A DNA stretch of 64,000 nucleotides, taken from contig NZ_JAPCID010000043.1 of the NCBI RefSeq assembly GCF_027587175.1, positions 1 through 64,000 on the forward strand. Reading direction: 5' to 3'. Shown piece after piece: positions 50,685-58,792 of this stretch. The notes beneath the pieces were generated by a model that did not search any database, had not been told where the DNA came from, and worked only from the letters and a program-made list of their open reading frames with translations. Source of the stretch: Solirubrobacter deserti (GTDB lineage Bacteria; Actinomycetota; Thermoleophilia; Solirubrobacterales; Solirubrobacteraceae). Position numbers and translations under genes: made by a program. How positions within the stretch are numbered: position 1 is the first letter of the stretch; each line of letters begins with the position of its first letter.

Positions 50685-52028
50685 TCAGGGGAGCGCGATT
50701 GCGTGGCCGGCCGAGAACACGTCGTCGGGGTCCCAGCAGGCGCGAATCGCTTGCAGGCGACCCCAGATGTCGGCTCCGTAGGCGGCTCGGAGTCTCGTGG
50801 CGTCGCGTTCAGGGATGAAGTTCGGCCAGGCCTCGCCGATCGTGTACGGAGCGAGCGCGGCCTGTAGGCTCGCGGCCCAGTCGGCGACCGCCGGGTCGGC
50901 GTCGGGGTCAAACCAGGCGGCACCGGCCTGGTAGGCCCAGGGAGCGTCGCGCCCGCCGAGCGGTGAGGAACGCGCATCACCGCGCGCGACCGCGCCACCG
51001 AGCGGCTGCACGAGCATGCTGCCTTCAGGGGCTGGTTTGCTGCGCTGGTGGTCGGCCAGCACGGCCACGACTTGCGGCGAGAGCTCGGTCAGGAAGCCAC
51101 CCACCCCGTGGAGGCGGGCCGTGTAGGGCTCGGGCGACTCGAACATGGCCTGTAGGTGGGCGTACGGCATCGGACGCACGAAGTCGAGGGCCGGGCCGAG
51201 CGCGCGCAGCGGCGAGACCGGTGCGTCGCCGGCGCCCGTCCACACGACGAGAACCGCAATCAGCGGGGTTGAACGCAGTGGCGCGGGCACGAACGGGGCG
51301 CCGTTGAGCAATGCCAGGCCACCGCCAAGGTCGTCGGGCGCGTCCGCCATCAGCTCCGCGTAGGCGGACGTGACCGCGGCGGCATGATCCAACGGCCACG
51401 CCAGCAGGCCCGCTGCCACCTCGTCGATCGGGTGGAGCGCGAACTCGAGCTCGGTCACGATCCCGAAGCTCGGCCCGCCGCCGCGCAACGCCCAGAACAG
51501 GTCGGGATGCTCTTCCGCGCTGGCCGTGACCAGCTGGGCGTCCGCGGTCACGACGCGCGCGCGGCGCAGACGATCAGCGGCGAGACCCAGCTTGCGCTCC
51601 AGCCAGCCCGAGCCTGATCCGAGCGTGAACCCCGCGACGCCGACCGAGGGGATCCGCGCGCCGGTGACCGCACGCCCGTGCGCCTGTGTGGCGCGATCGA
51701 CGTCGCGCCACGTCGCGCCGCCCTCGACGCGTACGCGCGGGCCGGTGCTGTCCACGTGCACCGCGCGCATCGACGCGAGGTCAATGACCATCGCGTCGTC
51801 GTCGATCGCGAACCGATCGGGCCCGTGTCCGCCGCCCCGCACGCGCACGGCGAGCCCCGTCTCGCGCGCATGGCGCAGCGCGGCGGCGACGTCGCCCGAG
51901 TCCCTGCAGCGGGCGATGACCGCTGGCCGGCGATCGACCGTGTCGTCCTGCGTGCGGCGGGCGACCTCATAAGCCGGGTTGCCCGGCAGGACGAGCTCAC
52001 CGGTGAAACCGTGGATGGCGTGGCGCAT
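50685..52028 (-). CDS. FAD-linked oxidoreductase, berberine-bridge/BBE type
   Basis: 447 residues from ATG 52028; the open frame upstream belongs to the next gene's shadow. The FAD-binding PCMH domain includes VRVRGGGHGPDRFAIDDDA, with His68 in the position of the 8-alpha-histidyl FAD link, and SVGVAGFTLGSGSGWL. The second, 6-S-cysteinyl cysteine of bicovalent enzymes is absent, so single covalent attachment is expected. The C-terminal BBE segment is YGADIWGRLQAIRACWDPDDVFSAGHAI. It oxidises sugars, alcohols or alkaloid-like substrates with O2. No signal peptide. Confidence 0.87.
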   Translation of the reverse strand: MRHAIHGFTGELVLPGNPAYEVARRTQDDTVDRRPAVIARCRDSGDVAAALRHARETGLAVRVRGGGHGPDRFAIDDDAMVIDLASMRAVHVDSTGPRVRVEGGATWRDVDRATQAHGRAVTGARIPSVGVAGFTLGSGSGWLERKLGLAADRLRRARVVTADAQLVTASAEEHPDLFWALRGGGPSFGIVTELEFALHPIDEVAAGLLAWPLDHAAAVTSAYAELMADAPDDLGGGLALLNGAPFVPAPLRSTPLIAVLVVWTGAGDAPVSPLRALGPALDFVRPMPYAHLQAMFESPEPYTARLHGVGGFLTELSPQVVAVLADHQRSKPAPEGSMLVQPLGGAVARGDARSSPLGGRDAPWAYQAGAAWFDPDADPAVADWAASLQAALAPYTIGEAWPNFIPERDATRLRAAYGADIWGRLQAIRACWDPDDVFSAGHAIALP

Positions 52029-52087
52029 ACCACTGACGACGTGCGGGGCACAAGCACTATTCCCGCGTCTCGCGGCGCACCTGACAC

Positions 52088-53659
52088 CTACTGAGCGCGC
52101 GCCTGGCCGAGGACCGTGCCGGCGACGTCGAGGGCGCGGATCGTCGCGCCCGCCGGGACGCCGCGCAGCGCGGTCTCGAAGCCCGTCCGGGGCACGGGCG
52201 GCGCACCTTCGACCTGCCACGCGGTGACCTCGGTCGCGCCGTTCCAGCTCACGAACACGTCGGCGCCGCGGCGCGCGAGCGACGGGCGCGTGGACGGGCG
52301 GCCGACCCAGGCGCCGCGGTAGGCGCGGTAGGAGTCGTTGCGACGGGCCATGCGGCCGTCGAAGATGAGCTTGCCGTTGGCGTCGTACTCGCTGAACCAG
52401 CGGTTGGAACCCCAACCGACGAACGTGTTGCCGTTGGGCAGCGGCTGCATCCCGGCCTGGGTGCGCGAGAGCAGGTTGCGCGGGTGCGTCAACGCGCGCA
52501 CCAACGTCGCCCGCGTGCCGTCCAGCCGCAGCCGGATCGCGCGCGAGCGGCCGCGCTCGGCGTTGTCGAACAGCGTCAGCGTCCCGTCCGGCTGGGGGCG
52601 CGCGTCGTGCTGGAGCGCGAAGCGCGCACCCGGCCCGAACGTGAAGCTCGACCGCCTGCCGCCCAGCCGCCAGAGCACTCGGCCCGTCGCCCGCGAGACC
52701 TTGTAGACGGCGTTGGTCGAGCGGGCGGACAGGATGAAGTCGCCGGCCGGATCGAGCGCGACCGAGTTCAGGTGCAGGTAGTCCCAGGTGCCGTCGCGCT
52801 CGCGGTAGGTCTCGCTGACGGCGATGTTCCCCGCGCTGTGCCACTCGAACAGCACCAGCCCGGTGGCGATGTCGATCTCCTGCACGACCGACTGCAGGAC
52901 GTCGCCTTCGGGGCGCTCGACCGCGTCCCACGCGTTCATCAGCGCCGTGCCCTGCGGGGTGATCGTGAACTCGTGCGAGTCGGCCTGGAAGCCGTTGCCC
53001 ATGCGCACGCGCTTGACGGTCCTGTAGGTCTCGTCGAGCACCATCCCGACGCCGCGGCCGCCGCCGGCGAACAGCCGCCCTTCCCACCAGGTGAGGACGG
53101 GCCGCCCACGCAGCGACTGCGTGCGCACGTCCATCGCGACGCCGCCGCCGCCGACCTGCCGGAACCAGACGAGCTCGCCGCGGTCGTCGATGATCATCGG
53201 GCCGTTCGCCCGTCCGCCCTTGGGACCGAGCAACACGAACCCGGGCGTGCGGCCGGCCGCTGCGCGCGTGATGTGCACGGGCGGCGGCTTGAGGTCCGGC
53301 CGGGACACGAACGACTCGGCCTCGGCGCGTGTGTCGGGGCGCACCGATCGGGTCTTGGCGGGCGTCGGGCGGCGCCCGATCCGGAACGAGTAGGACCGCG
53401 CCTGCGAGCGCACCCGCACGGTCTCGCCCTCCTCGAAACGCCCGTGCGGCACCCAGCTCGCGCCGGCGCCGTCCGAGTGCTCGCGCACGCGCCCGTTCAT
53501 CCGTCCTGAGCGGGAGCCGGCCACGGTCACGGCGCCGAGCGACGTCGTCCCACGGAACGAGATCTGCGTCGTCTCGGACGCGGTCGTCATCCCGGGCACG
53601 GGGTAGACGGACACGCTCGCGGCGGCCAGCGCCGCCTGCAGGATCAAGGTGGAGAGCAT
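52088..53659 (-). CDS. Secreted arylsulfotransferase-family protein, copy B
   Basis: 523 residues from ATG 53659, sharing ATGA with the stop of the upstream paralogue. Short signal-like N-terminus (LILQAALAAASV), a beta sandwich (about 20-110), then the ASST propeller (about 130-500): GPMIIDDRGELVWFRQ, ADSHEFTITPQGTALM, VVQEIDIATGLVLFEWHS, YLHLNSVALDP, VYKVSRATGRVLWRLGG, GMQPLPNGNTFVGWGS. The family transfers sulfate between phenols without PAPS, though this fungal/actinobacterial branch is mostly uncharacterised. It is a tandem copy of the next gene with an ATGA overlap, so the two are translationally coupled. Confidence 0.8.
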   Translation of the reverse strand: MLSTLILQAALAAASVSVYPVPGMTTASETTQISFRGTTSLGAVTVAGSRSGRMNGRVREHSDGAGASWVPHGRFEEGETVRVRSQARSYSFRIGRRPTPAKTRSVRPDTRAEAESFVSRPDLKPPPVHITRAAAGRTPGFVLLGPKGGRANGPMIIDDRGELVWFRQVGGGGVAMDVRTQSLRGRPVLTWWEGRLFAGGGRGVGMVLDETYRTVKRVRMGNGFQADSHEFTITPQGTALMNAWDAVERPEGDVLQSVVQEIDIATGLVLFEWHSAGNIAVSETYRERDGTWDYLHLNSVALDPAGDFILSARSTNAVYKVSRATGRVLWRLGGRRSSFTFGPGARFALQHDARPQPDGTLTLFDNAERGRSRAIRLRLDGTRATLVRALTHPRNLLSRTQAGMQPLPNGNTFVGWGSNRWFSEYDANGKLIFDGRMARRNDSYRAYRGAWVGRPSTRPSLARRGADVFVSWNGATEVTAWQVEGAPPVPRTGFETALRGVPAGATIRALDVAGTVLGQARAQ

Positions 53660-55236
53660 CAGGCCTTTCGGGACTCGCCCAAGACGGTTCCGGCCGCGTC
53701 GACCGCGCGCACCACGGCGCGGGCGGACGGCGCGGGCAGGCGCGTCTCGAAGCCCGTGCGCGGATAGCGGCGCCCGTTGACGACCCAGGCCGCGACCTGC
53801 GTCGCGCCGTTCCAGCTCACGTGCAGCCGCTTGCCGCGCCGCACGGCCACCGGCCGGGTCTTCGGTGTGCCGACCCACGCCGCCCGGTACGCGCGGTAGC
53901 TGTCCATCCCGCGCGCGAGCCGGCCGTCGAACACGACCCGTCCCGCGGCGTCGAACTCGGTGAACCAGCGCTGCGAGCCCCAGCCCACGAACGTGTGGCC
54001 GTCGGGCAGCGGCTGCACGCCGCCCTGCGTGCTCGCGTGCAGGTCGAGCGGGTGCGTGCGCGAGGCGACGAGCCGGGCACGCCGCCCGTCGAGCCTCACC
54101 GTCAGTGCCCGTGAGCGGTGGCCGCGCCTCGCGTTGTCAAAGAGCGTCAGCGTGTCGTCGGGGCCGGGGCGGACGTCGTGCTGCTCGAAGAAGCGCGTCC
54201 CCGCGTCCTGGCGGAAGTCGGACCGCTTGCCGCCGAGCCGCCACAGCACGCGGCCCGTCGCGCGCGAGACCTTGTAGACGGCGTTCGTCCCACGCGCGGA
54301 CAGCACGAAGTCGCCGCCCTCAGCCACCGCGACCGAGTTCAGGTGCATGTAGTCCAGGTGCTGCCGGCGGCTCACGCGCCGCCGGTAGCTCTCGGCGGTC
54401 GCGACGTTGCCGATGCTGTGCCACTCGAACAGCACGAGCCCGGTGGCGACGTCGACCTCCTGCACCACCGCTTGGAGCACTCGCCCCTCGTCGCGGTACA
54501 CCGCGTCGTAGCCGATCAACAGCGCGGTGCCGTTCGGCGTGAGCGTGAACTCGTGCGAGTCGGCCTTGAAGCCGTTGCCCATCCGGACGCGCCGGACGAG
54601 GTCGTACTCGGCGTCGAAGATGACGCCCTCGCCGCGTCCCCCGCCGCCCACGAGCTTGCCCTGCCACCACGTGATCACCGGCTCGCCGCGGTAGCTCTGC
54701 ACGCGCACGTCGAACGCCGCCGTGTCGCGCGGCAGCTCCCGGAACCACACGAGCTGGCCGCGGTCGTCGATCACCATCGGCCCCATCTCGCGCCCACCCT
54801 TGGGGCCCAGGAACGTGAAGCCGGGTGTACGTCCGGGCTGCGCCTGATCGACCCACAGCCGCGGCGGGGTGAGGTCGGGCCGCGAGGCGAACGACTGCAC
54901 GTCCGCCTTCATGTCCCGCGTGATGCGGCGGGTCGGCGCAGGCGCCGGCCGGCGCCCGACCTTGAACGAGTAGCGGCGCGCGCGTGAGCGCACGCGCACG
55001 GTCTCACCCGACGTGAAGCGCCTGCTCGGGAGCCAGCTCGCGCCCTGGCCGTCGGAGTGCTCGCGCACGCGGCCGCGATGGCGGCCGGAGCGCGAGCCGG
55101 TGACCGTCACGGTGCCCAGATCGGTCGTTCCCCTGAAGCTGATCTGCGTCGTCGGGCTGGCCGTCGAGACTCCCGGTGCGGGGTACACGGCGACGCTGGC
55201 CGCGACGACCGCCGCGGTCACGAGGGATGAGGCCAC
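53659..55236 (-). CDS. Secreted arylsulfotransferase-family protein, copy A
   Basis: 525 residues from GTG 55236. The architecture is the same as the downstream copy: signal-like start, beta sandwich (TTQISFRGTTDLGTVTVTGSRSG), then an ASST-type propeller with ADSHEFTLTPNGTALL, MHLNSVAV, GRVLWRLGGKRSDF, EQHDVRPGPDDTLTLFDN and GVQPLPDGHTFVGWGS. His residues after EQ and in ADSHEF are shared and are candidates for the sulfated intermediate. First gene of the operon, divergent from the amidase gene. Extracellular; substrate unknown. Confidence 0.8.
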   Translation of the reverse strand: MASSLVTAAVVAASVAVYPAPGVSTASPTTQISFRGTTDLGTVTVTGSRSGRHRGRVREHSDGQGASWLPSRRFTSGETVRVRSRARRYSFKVGRRPAPAPTRRITRDMKADVQSFASRPDLTPPRLWVDQAQPGRTPGFTFLGPKGGREMGPMVIDDRGQLVWFRELPRDTAAFDVRVQSYRGEPVITWWQGKLVGGGGRGEGVIFDAEYDLVRRVRMGNGFKADSHEFTLTPNGTALLIGYDAVYRDEGRVLQAVVQEVDVATGLVLFEWHSIGNVATAESYRRRVSRRQHLDYMHLNSVAVAEGGDFVLSARGTNAVYKVSRATGRVLWRLGGKRSDFRQDAGTRFFEQHDVRPGPDDTLTLFDNARRGHRSRALTVRLDGRRARLVASRTHPLDLHASTQGGVQPLPDGHTFVGWGSQRWFTEFDAAGRVVFDGRLARGMDSYRAYRAAWVGTPKTRPVAVRRGKRLHVSWNGATQVAAWVVNGRRYPRTGFETRLPAPSARAVVRAVDAAGTVLGESRKA

Positions 55237-55358
55237 GGACTAGCGAACCCGTACGGGCACGAAAGTTGCGCCCAAGGTAAGACTTCCAGCCGGTTGGACC
55301 CCCGGTCGATCGCGTACCGACCGGCGGGAGGTTTATCCACCACGTTTGCGCGGATTGG

Positions 55359-58259
55359 ATGGGGCGGACCATGCGACGATTCATCGCCTTCGCCGGCACG
55401 GCCTGTGCGGCCGCACTGGTGTTCGCCGGGCAGAGCTCGGCGTTCAACTACGTCTCCGACAGCAACGGCACCTGGTGGGGCATCCAGGACTTCGCGCCCC
55501 CACGGGTCGACACCGGCTCGATCCGCGCCACGCAGATCGGCCCTGGCCAGTCACCCACGTTCAGCACCACGATCAACGGCTTCGGCGGGATCAAGGTGCA
55601 GGTGCCCGGCGCGCCGCGCCTCAACGGCGAGCTGATGCGCGGGTTCGGGCTCGAGTTCGACGGCGTGAGCGGCTTCAAGACGACGACCGCGGTCGAGCTC
55701 GGCGGGGTGGAGATCGCGCGCGCCGTCTCGATCAAGAAGGAGTTGCCGGTCGGGAGCGCCAGCTACGGCCGCTGGCTGGACACGTTCACCAACACGACCG
55801 GTGCGCCGCTGACGCTCAAGGTCGCGTTCGGCGGCCAGTCCGGCATCGGCGCGACCGGCACGAACTCCAGCGCGCTCGTCAACACCTCTTCCGGCGACAC
55901 GAGCATCACCGCGGCGGACACGTGGGCGGAGGTCGCGACGCCGCTCAACGGCACGAACCTCGTCGGCGGCCCGCAGGCGACCGTGATCGGCACCCCGGCG
56001 CCGTTCGGCGGTGCGATGACGTTCACCGGCAACTGGCTGCACGACACCTTCGATGAGCCGTTCGGCGCCGCCGGCCACGAGGGCAACTTCCAGGCCTACG
56101 TGAACACGCTCACGCTCCAGCCGGGGCAGACGAAGTCCGTCCTGCACTTCGTCGTGCTCGGCCAGCGCGTGAACGCGGCCTCCTCGGAGGCCGAGCGGCT
56201 GAAGGTCGAGACGACGGCGGCGACGCTGGTGAGCGCGCCCGACCTCGCCGGGCTGAGCGCCGCCCAGGTCTGCTCGATCGACAACTTCGCGGTCAACGCC
56301 GACTGCTCGACCGCCGGCTCGGTCCCGCGCATCCCGGTCCCGGCCAAGCCCAAGCCGGTCACGTCCTCCGGCTACGACGTGGTCGAGAAGTCGATCGGCC
56401 AGATGCGGGCCGACATGGAGTCCGGCCTCACGACGTCGGCGGAGATCACACAGGCCTACCTGGACCGCATCAAGGTCTACGACCAGGGCCAGTTCGGCTT
56501 CAACGCGTACGAGATCGTGGCCGGCGACGCGCTCGAGCAGGCGCGCAAGGCGGACGCCGCCCGCAAGGCGGGCAAGTCCTCGCCCGTCCTCGGCATCCCG
56601 ATCGCGGTCAAGAACCTGTTCGACACCTACGACATGGCGACCACGAACGGCTCCATGACGTTCGCCGGCTTCCGCCCGAAGAAAGACGCCTTCCAGGTCG
56701 CCAAGCTGCGCGAGGCGGGCGCCGTGATCATCGGCAAGGCAGCGCTCGAGGAGTACGCGACCAGCGGCCACTACTCCAACGACGCGTGGGGCCAGACGTG
56801 GAACGCGTTCCACCCGTCCAAGTCCGCGCTGGCGTCCTCCGGCGGGTCGGCCACCGCGCTCGGCGCGAACCTCGCCGCGGGCGCGCTCGGCTCGCAGACC
56901 GGTGACTCGCTGTACGCGCCCGCGTCCGGCGCGTCGCTGGTGACCTTGCGCGGTACCGACGGCATGCAGTCCGGCACCGGCGTGATGCCGCTGTCCTGGA
57001 TGACCGACTACGGCGGAGCGATGGCCCGCTCGGTCCCGGACCTCGCGGACCTGCTCAACGTCGTCACCGGCACCGACCCCGAGGACCCGGTGACCGCGCC
57101 CGCCGACGCCGAGCGGCCCGCCGACTGGCGCTCCGTGCTCGACAAGGACGCCCTGAAGGGCAAGCGCATCGGCTACATCCCGGGCGTGTGGGAGGACCCG
57201 TTCGGCACCACCGGCACGGTCGAGGCGTCCAAGGCGGCGCTGAAGTACCTGAGCGACGCGGGCGCGACGATCGTCGAGATGGGCACCACCGTGGGCGACA
57301 CCAACACGCCGGCCGCGCCGGCGGTCAACCCGCCGGGCAACACCTCGCAGGAAGGCTGGATGCAGTACATCGACGCGCATCCGGAGCTCGCCGAGCAGGG
57401 CTTCCCGATCCGCAACGCGGTCGACGTCGCGTGCTCGCAGAAGAAGGTCGAGTACGTGCGCCAGGACCCGAGCACGTGCTCCGCGGCGCCCGCCGCGCGT
57501 ATGACCGCGGCCGAGATCCAGGCCCGCCGCGACTACCGCCTGCAGTACAAGGCCAACGCCAAGACCTGGCTCGACACCGCGGGCGCCGACAACCAGGGCG
57601 TCGACGCCGTCGTCTACCCGGGGCTGCTGTCGGACATCTCGCTCAACGACGGCGGTGGCGGCCGCGCCGCCTTCGGTCGCCGCGACACGCCGGGCGCCGG
57701 CCCGGGCATCCCGACCGTCGTCTTCCCGGCGGGCGTCAACGATCACGGCCAGCCGATCAACCTCCAGCTGCTCGGCCGCGCCTGGGACGACGGCGAGCTC
57801 GTCGGCATGGCCTACGCGTTCTCCGTGCTCGCCGACAAGGACGGCAAGGGCCACGTCGCGGCGACGACCGCGCCGGCGCTCACGTTCGCCAAGGACACCA
57901 CCGGCACCGTCGGCGGCTCCGTCCCCGCGACGCTGTCGCTGAGCCTCGGCACCCCGGCCGCGTTCGACCCGTTCATCCCGGGCGTGGCGAAGGAGTACAC
58001 GACCGCGACCGACGCGACGGTCACGTCGACCGCCGGGGACGCGACCCTGTCGGTCTCCGGGCCGGGGCACCTGACCAACGGCGCGTTCGCGCTCGCAGAG
58101 CCGCTGCGCGTCGAGTTCGGCAAGGCCGCCTGGACCGGCCCGACGACCAACGAGACCGTGCCGGTCACGTTCAAGCAGCTGATCAAGCGCACGGATCCTT
58201 TGCGCACGGGGGTCTACAGCAAGACGCTGACGTTCACGCTCTCGACGACGAACCCTTGA
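55359..58259 (+). CDS. Secreted amidase with N-terminal beta domain and shared C-terminal module
   Basis: 966 residues from ATG 55359 (ATG 55371 is an equally good start). The signal peptide ends near residue 30 (GQSSA-F). About 31-330 is a beta-sandwich region with no family recognised. About 340-845 is an amidase-signature enzyme: Lys in PIAVKNLF (about 418), the LASSGGSATALGANLAAG loop (about 491-508) and nucleophile Ser in GSQTGDSLY (about 520). The second Gly of the usual TGGS is replaced by Asp. The last 118 residues are the module shared with the lamin-tail protein and subtilase. It hydrolyses amide bonds, perhaps in peptides or cell-wall material, outside the cell. It stands alone, divergent from the sulfotransferase pair. 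Confidence 0.83.
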   Translation: MGRTMRRFIAFAGTACAAALVFAGQSSAFNYVSDSNGTWWGIQDFAPPRVDTGSIRATQIGPGQSPTFSTTINGFGGIKVQVPGAPRLNGELMRGFGLEFDGVSGFKTTTAVELGGVEIARAVSIKKELPVGSASYGRWLDTFTNTTGAPLTLKVAFGGQSGIGATGTNSSALVNTSSGDTSITAADTWAEVATPLNGTNLVGGPQATVIGTPAPFGGAMTFTGNWLHDTFDEPFGAAGHEGNFQAYVNTLTLQPGQTKSVLHFVVLGQRVNAASSEAERLKVETTAATLVSAPDLAGLSAAQVCSIDNFAVNADCSTAGSVPRIPVPAKPKPVTSSGYDVVEKSIGQMRADMESGLTTSAEITQAYLDRIKVYDQGQFGFNAYEIVAGDALEQARKADAARKAGKSSPVLGIPIAVKNLFDTYDMATTNGSMTFAGFRPKKDAFQVAKLREAGAVIIGKAALEEYATSGHYSNDAWGQTWNAFHPSKSALASSGGSATALGANLAAGALGSQTGDSLYAPASGASLVTLRGTDGMQSGTGVMPLSWMTDYGGAMARSVPDLADLLNVVTGTDPEDPVTAPADAERPADWRSVLDKDALKGKRIGYIPGVWEDPFGTTGTVEASKAALKYLSDAGATIVEMGTTVGDTNTPAAPAVNPPGNTSQEGWMQYIDAHPELAEQGFPIRNAVDVACSQKKVEYVRQDPSTCSAAPAARMTAAEIQARRDYRLQYKANAKTWLDTAGADNQGVDAVVYPGLLSDISLNDGGGGRAAFGRRDTPGAGPGIPTVVFPAGVNDHGQPINLQLLGRAWDDGELVGMAYAFSVLADKDGKGHVAATTAPALTFAKDTTGTVGGSVPATLSLSLGTPAAFDPFIPGVAKEYTTATDATVTSTAGDATLSVSGPGHLTNGAFALAEPLRVEFGKAAWTGPTTNETVPVTFKQLIKRTDPLRTGVYSKTLTFTLSTTNP
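57904..58256 (+). other. Shared C-terminal module, copy 2
   Basis: C-terminal module of the amidase: VPATLSLSLGTPAAF, GDATLSVSGPGHLTNGAF, KAAWTGPTTNE, DPLRTGVYSKT and the terminal TFTLSTTNP. Closest to copy 3; identical layout to copy 1. Confidence 0.88.
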
Positions 58260-58343
58260 TCGCCTAGCTCCGGGGATCTCCCGGGTGGTTGCGCGTCGGG
58301 GCCGTTGAGACGGTCCCGACCGCAACCAACCCAAGGAGCTCCG

Positions 58344-58664
58344 ATGGCTTTCGGACAGACCAAGGACATGGAGATCGAGTTCGTCAACCGAACCGATCTC
58401 ACGCTGATCGTGCCCTCCGAGGGGCACCGGGTGAAGAACCCGGGCGGCCTCGAAGGCTGGAACAACATGACGATCGGCGGCAGCATCACGAACCTGCGGC
58501 CGGGCCAGTCGCGGAGCGTCCGCCAGACGCTCAACATCAAGGCCGTCGACGACGCCGAGTTCGAGATCCACTACAGCGCGACGAGCGGGCGTGACTTCAC
58601 GCAGATCTTCCGCGGCGTGGACATCCGCGACAAGCACGCCGTGCTGCGCCTCACGCACGACTAG
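58344..58664 (+). CDS. Small soluble beta-rich protein of unknown family
   Basis: 106 residues from ATG 58344, chosen because AAGGAG lies five bases upstream; the frame extends earlier without support. No signal peptide. The sequence is predicted beta-sandwich: MEIEFVNRTDLTLIVPSEGH, WNNMTIGGSITNLRPGQSRS, AEFEIHYSATSG and a closing KHAVLRLTHD strand. The outline (small, strand-rich, Trp in a loop, near-neutral charge) is reminiscent of aegerolysin/actinoporin-like lectin folds, but this is only an impression. It stands between two secreted-enzyme genes with its own terminator. Confidence 0.65.
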   Translation: MAFGQTKDMEIEFVNRTDLTLIVPSEGHRVKNPGGLEGWNNMTIGGSITNLRPGQSRSVRQTLNIKAVDDAEFEIHYSATSGRDFTQIFRGVDIRDKHAVLRLTHD

Positions 58665-58673
58665 AGCTCCGAG

Positions 58674-58707
58674 GGCGGGCCACCGGCGCCGCGCCTGGTG
58701 GCCCGCC
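58674..58707 (+). terminator. Hairpin terminator
   Basis: GGCGGGCCACC (58674-58684) pairs perfectly over 11 bp with GGTGGCCCGCC (58697-58707) around a 12-base loop, 10 bases after the stop of the small beta protein. Confidence 0.75.
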
Positions 58708-58792
58708 GTCACCCGTTCAGCCCACCGCGCTTGACATCGGCCCGGCCGAGTGCGCATTTCCAGTGCTTAGGCAACGATCTGGGGGGATTGGC

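Noticed and set aside
50685-53087. 800-residue fusion of the BBE oxidoreductase with upstream sequence
   Set aside because: The N-terminal half is an out-of-frame reading of the arylsulfotransferase gene; the oxidoreductase starts at ATG 52028.
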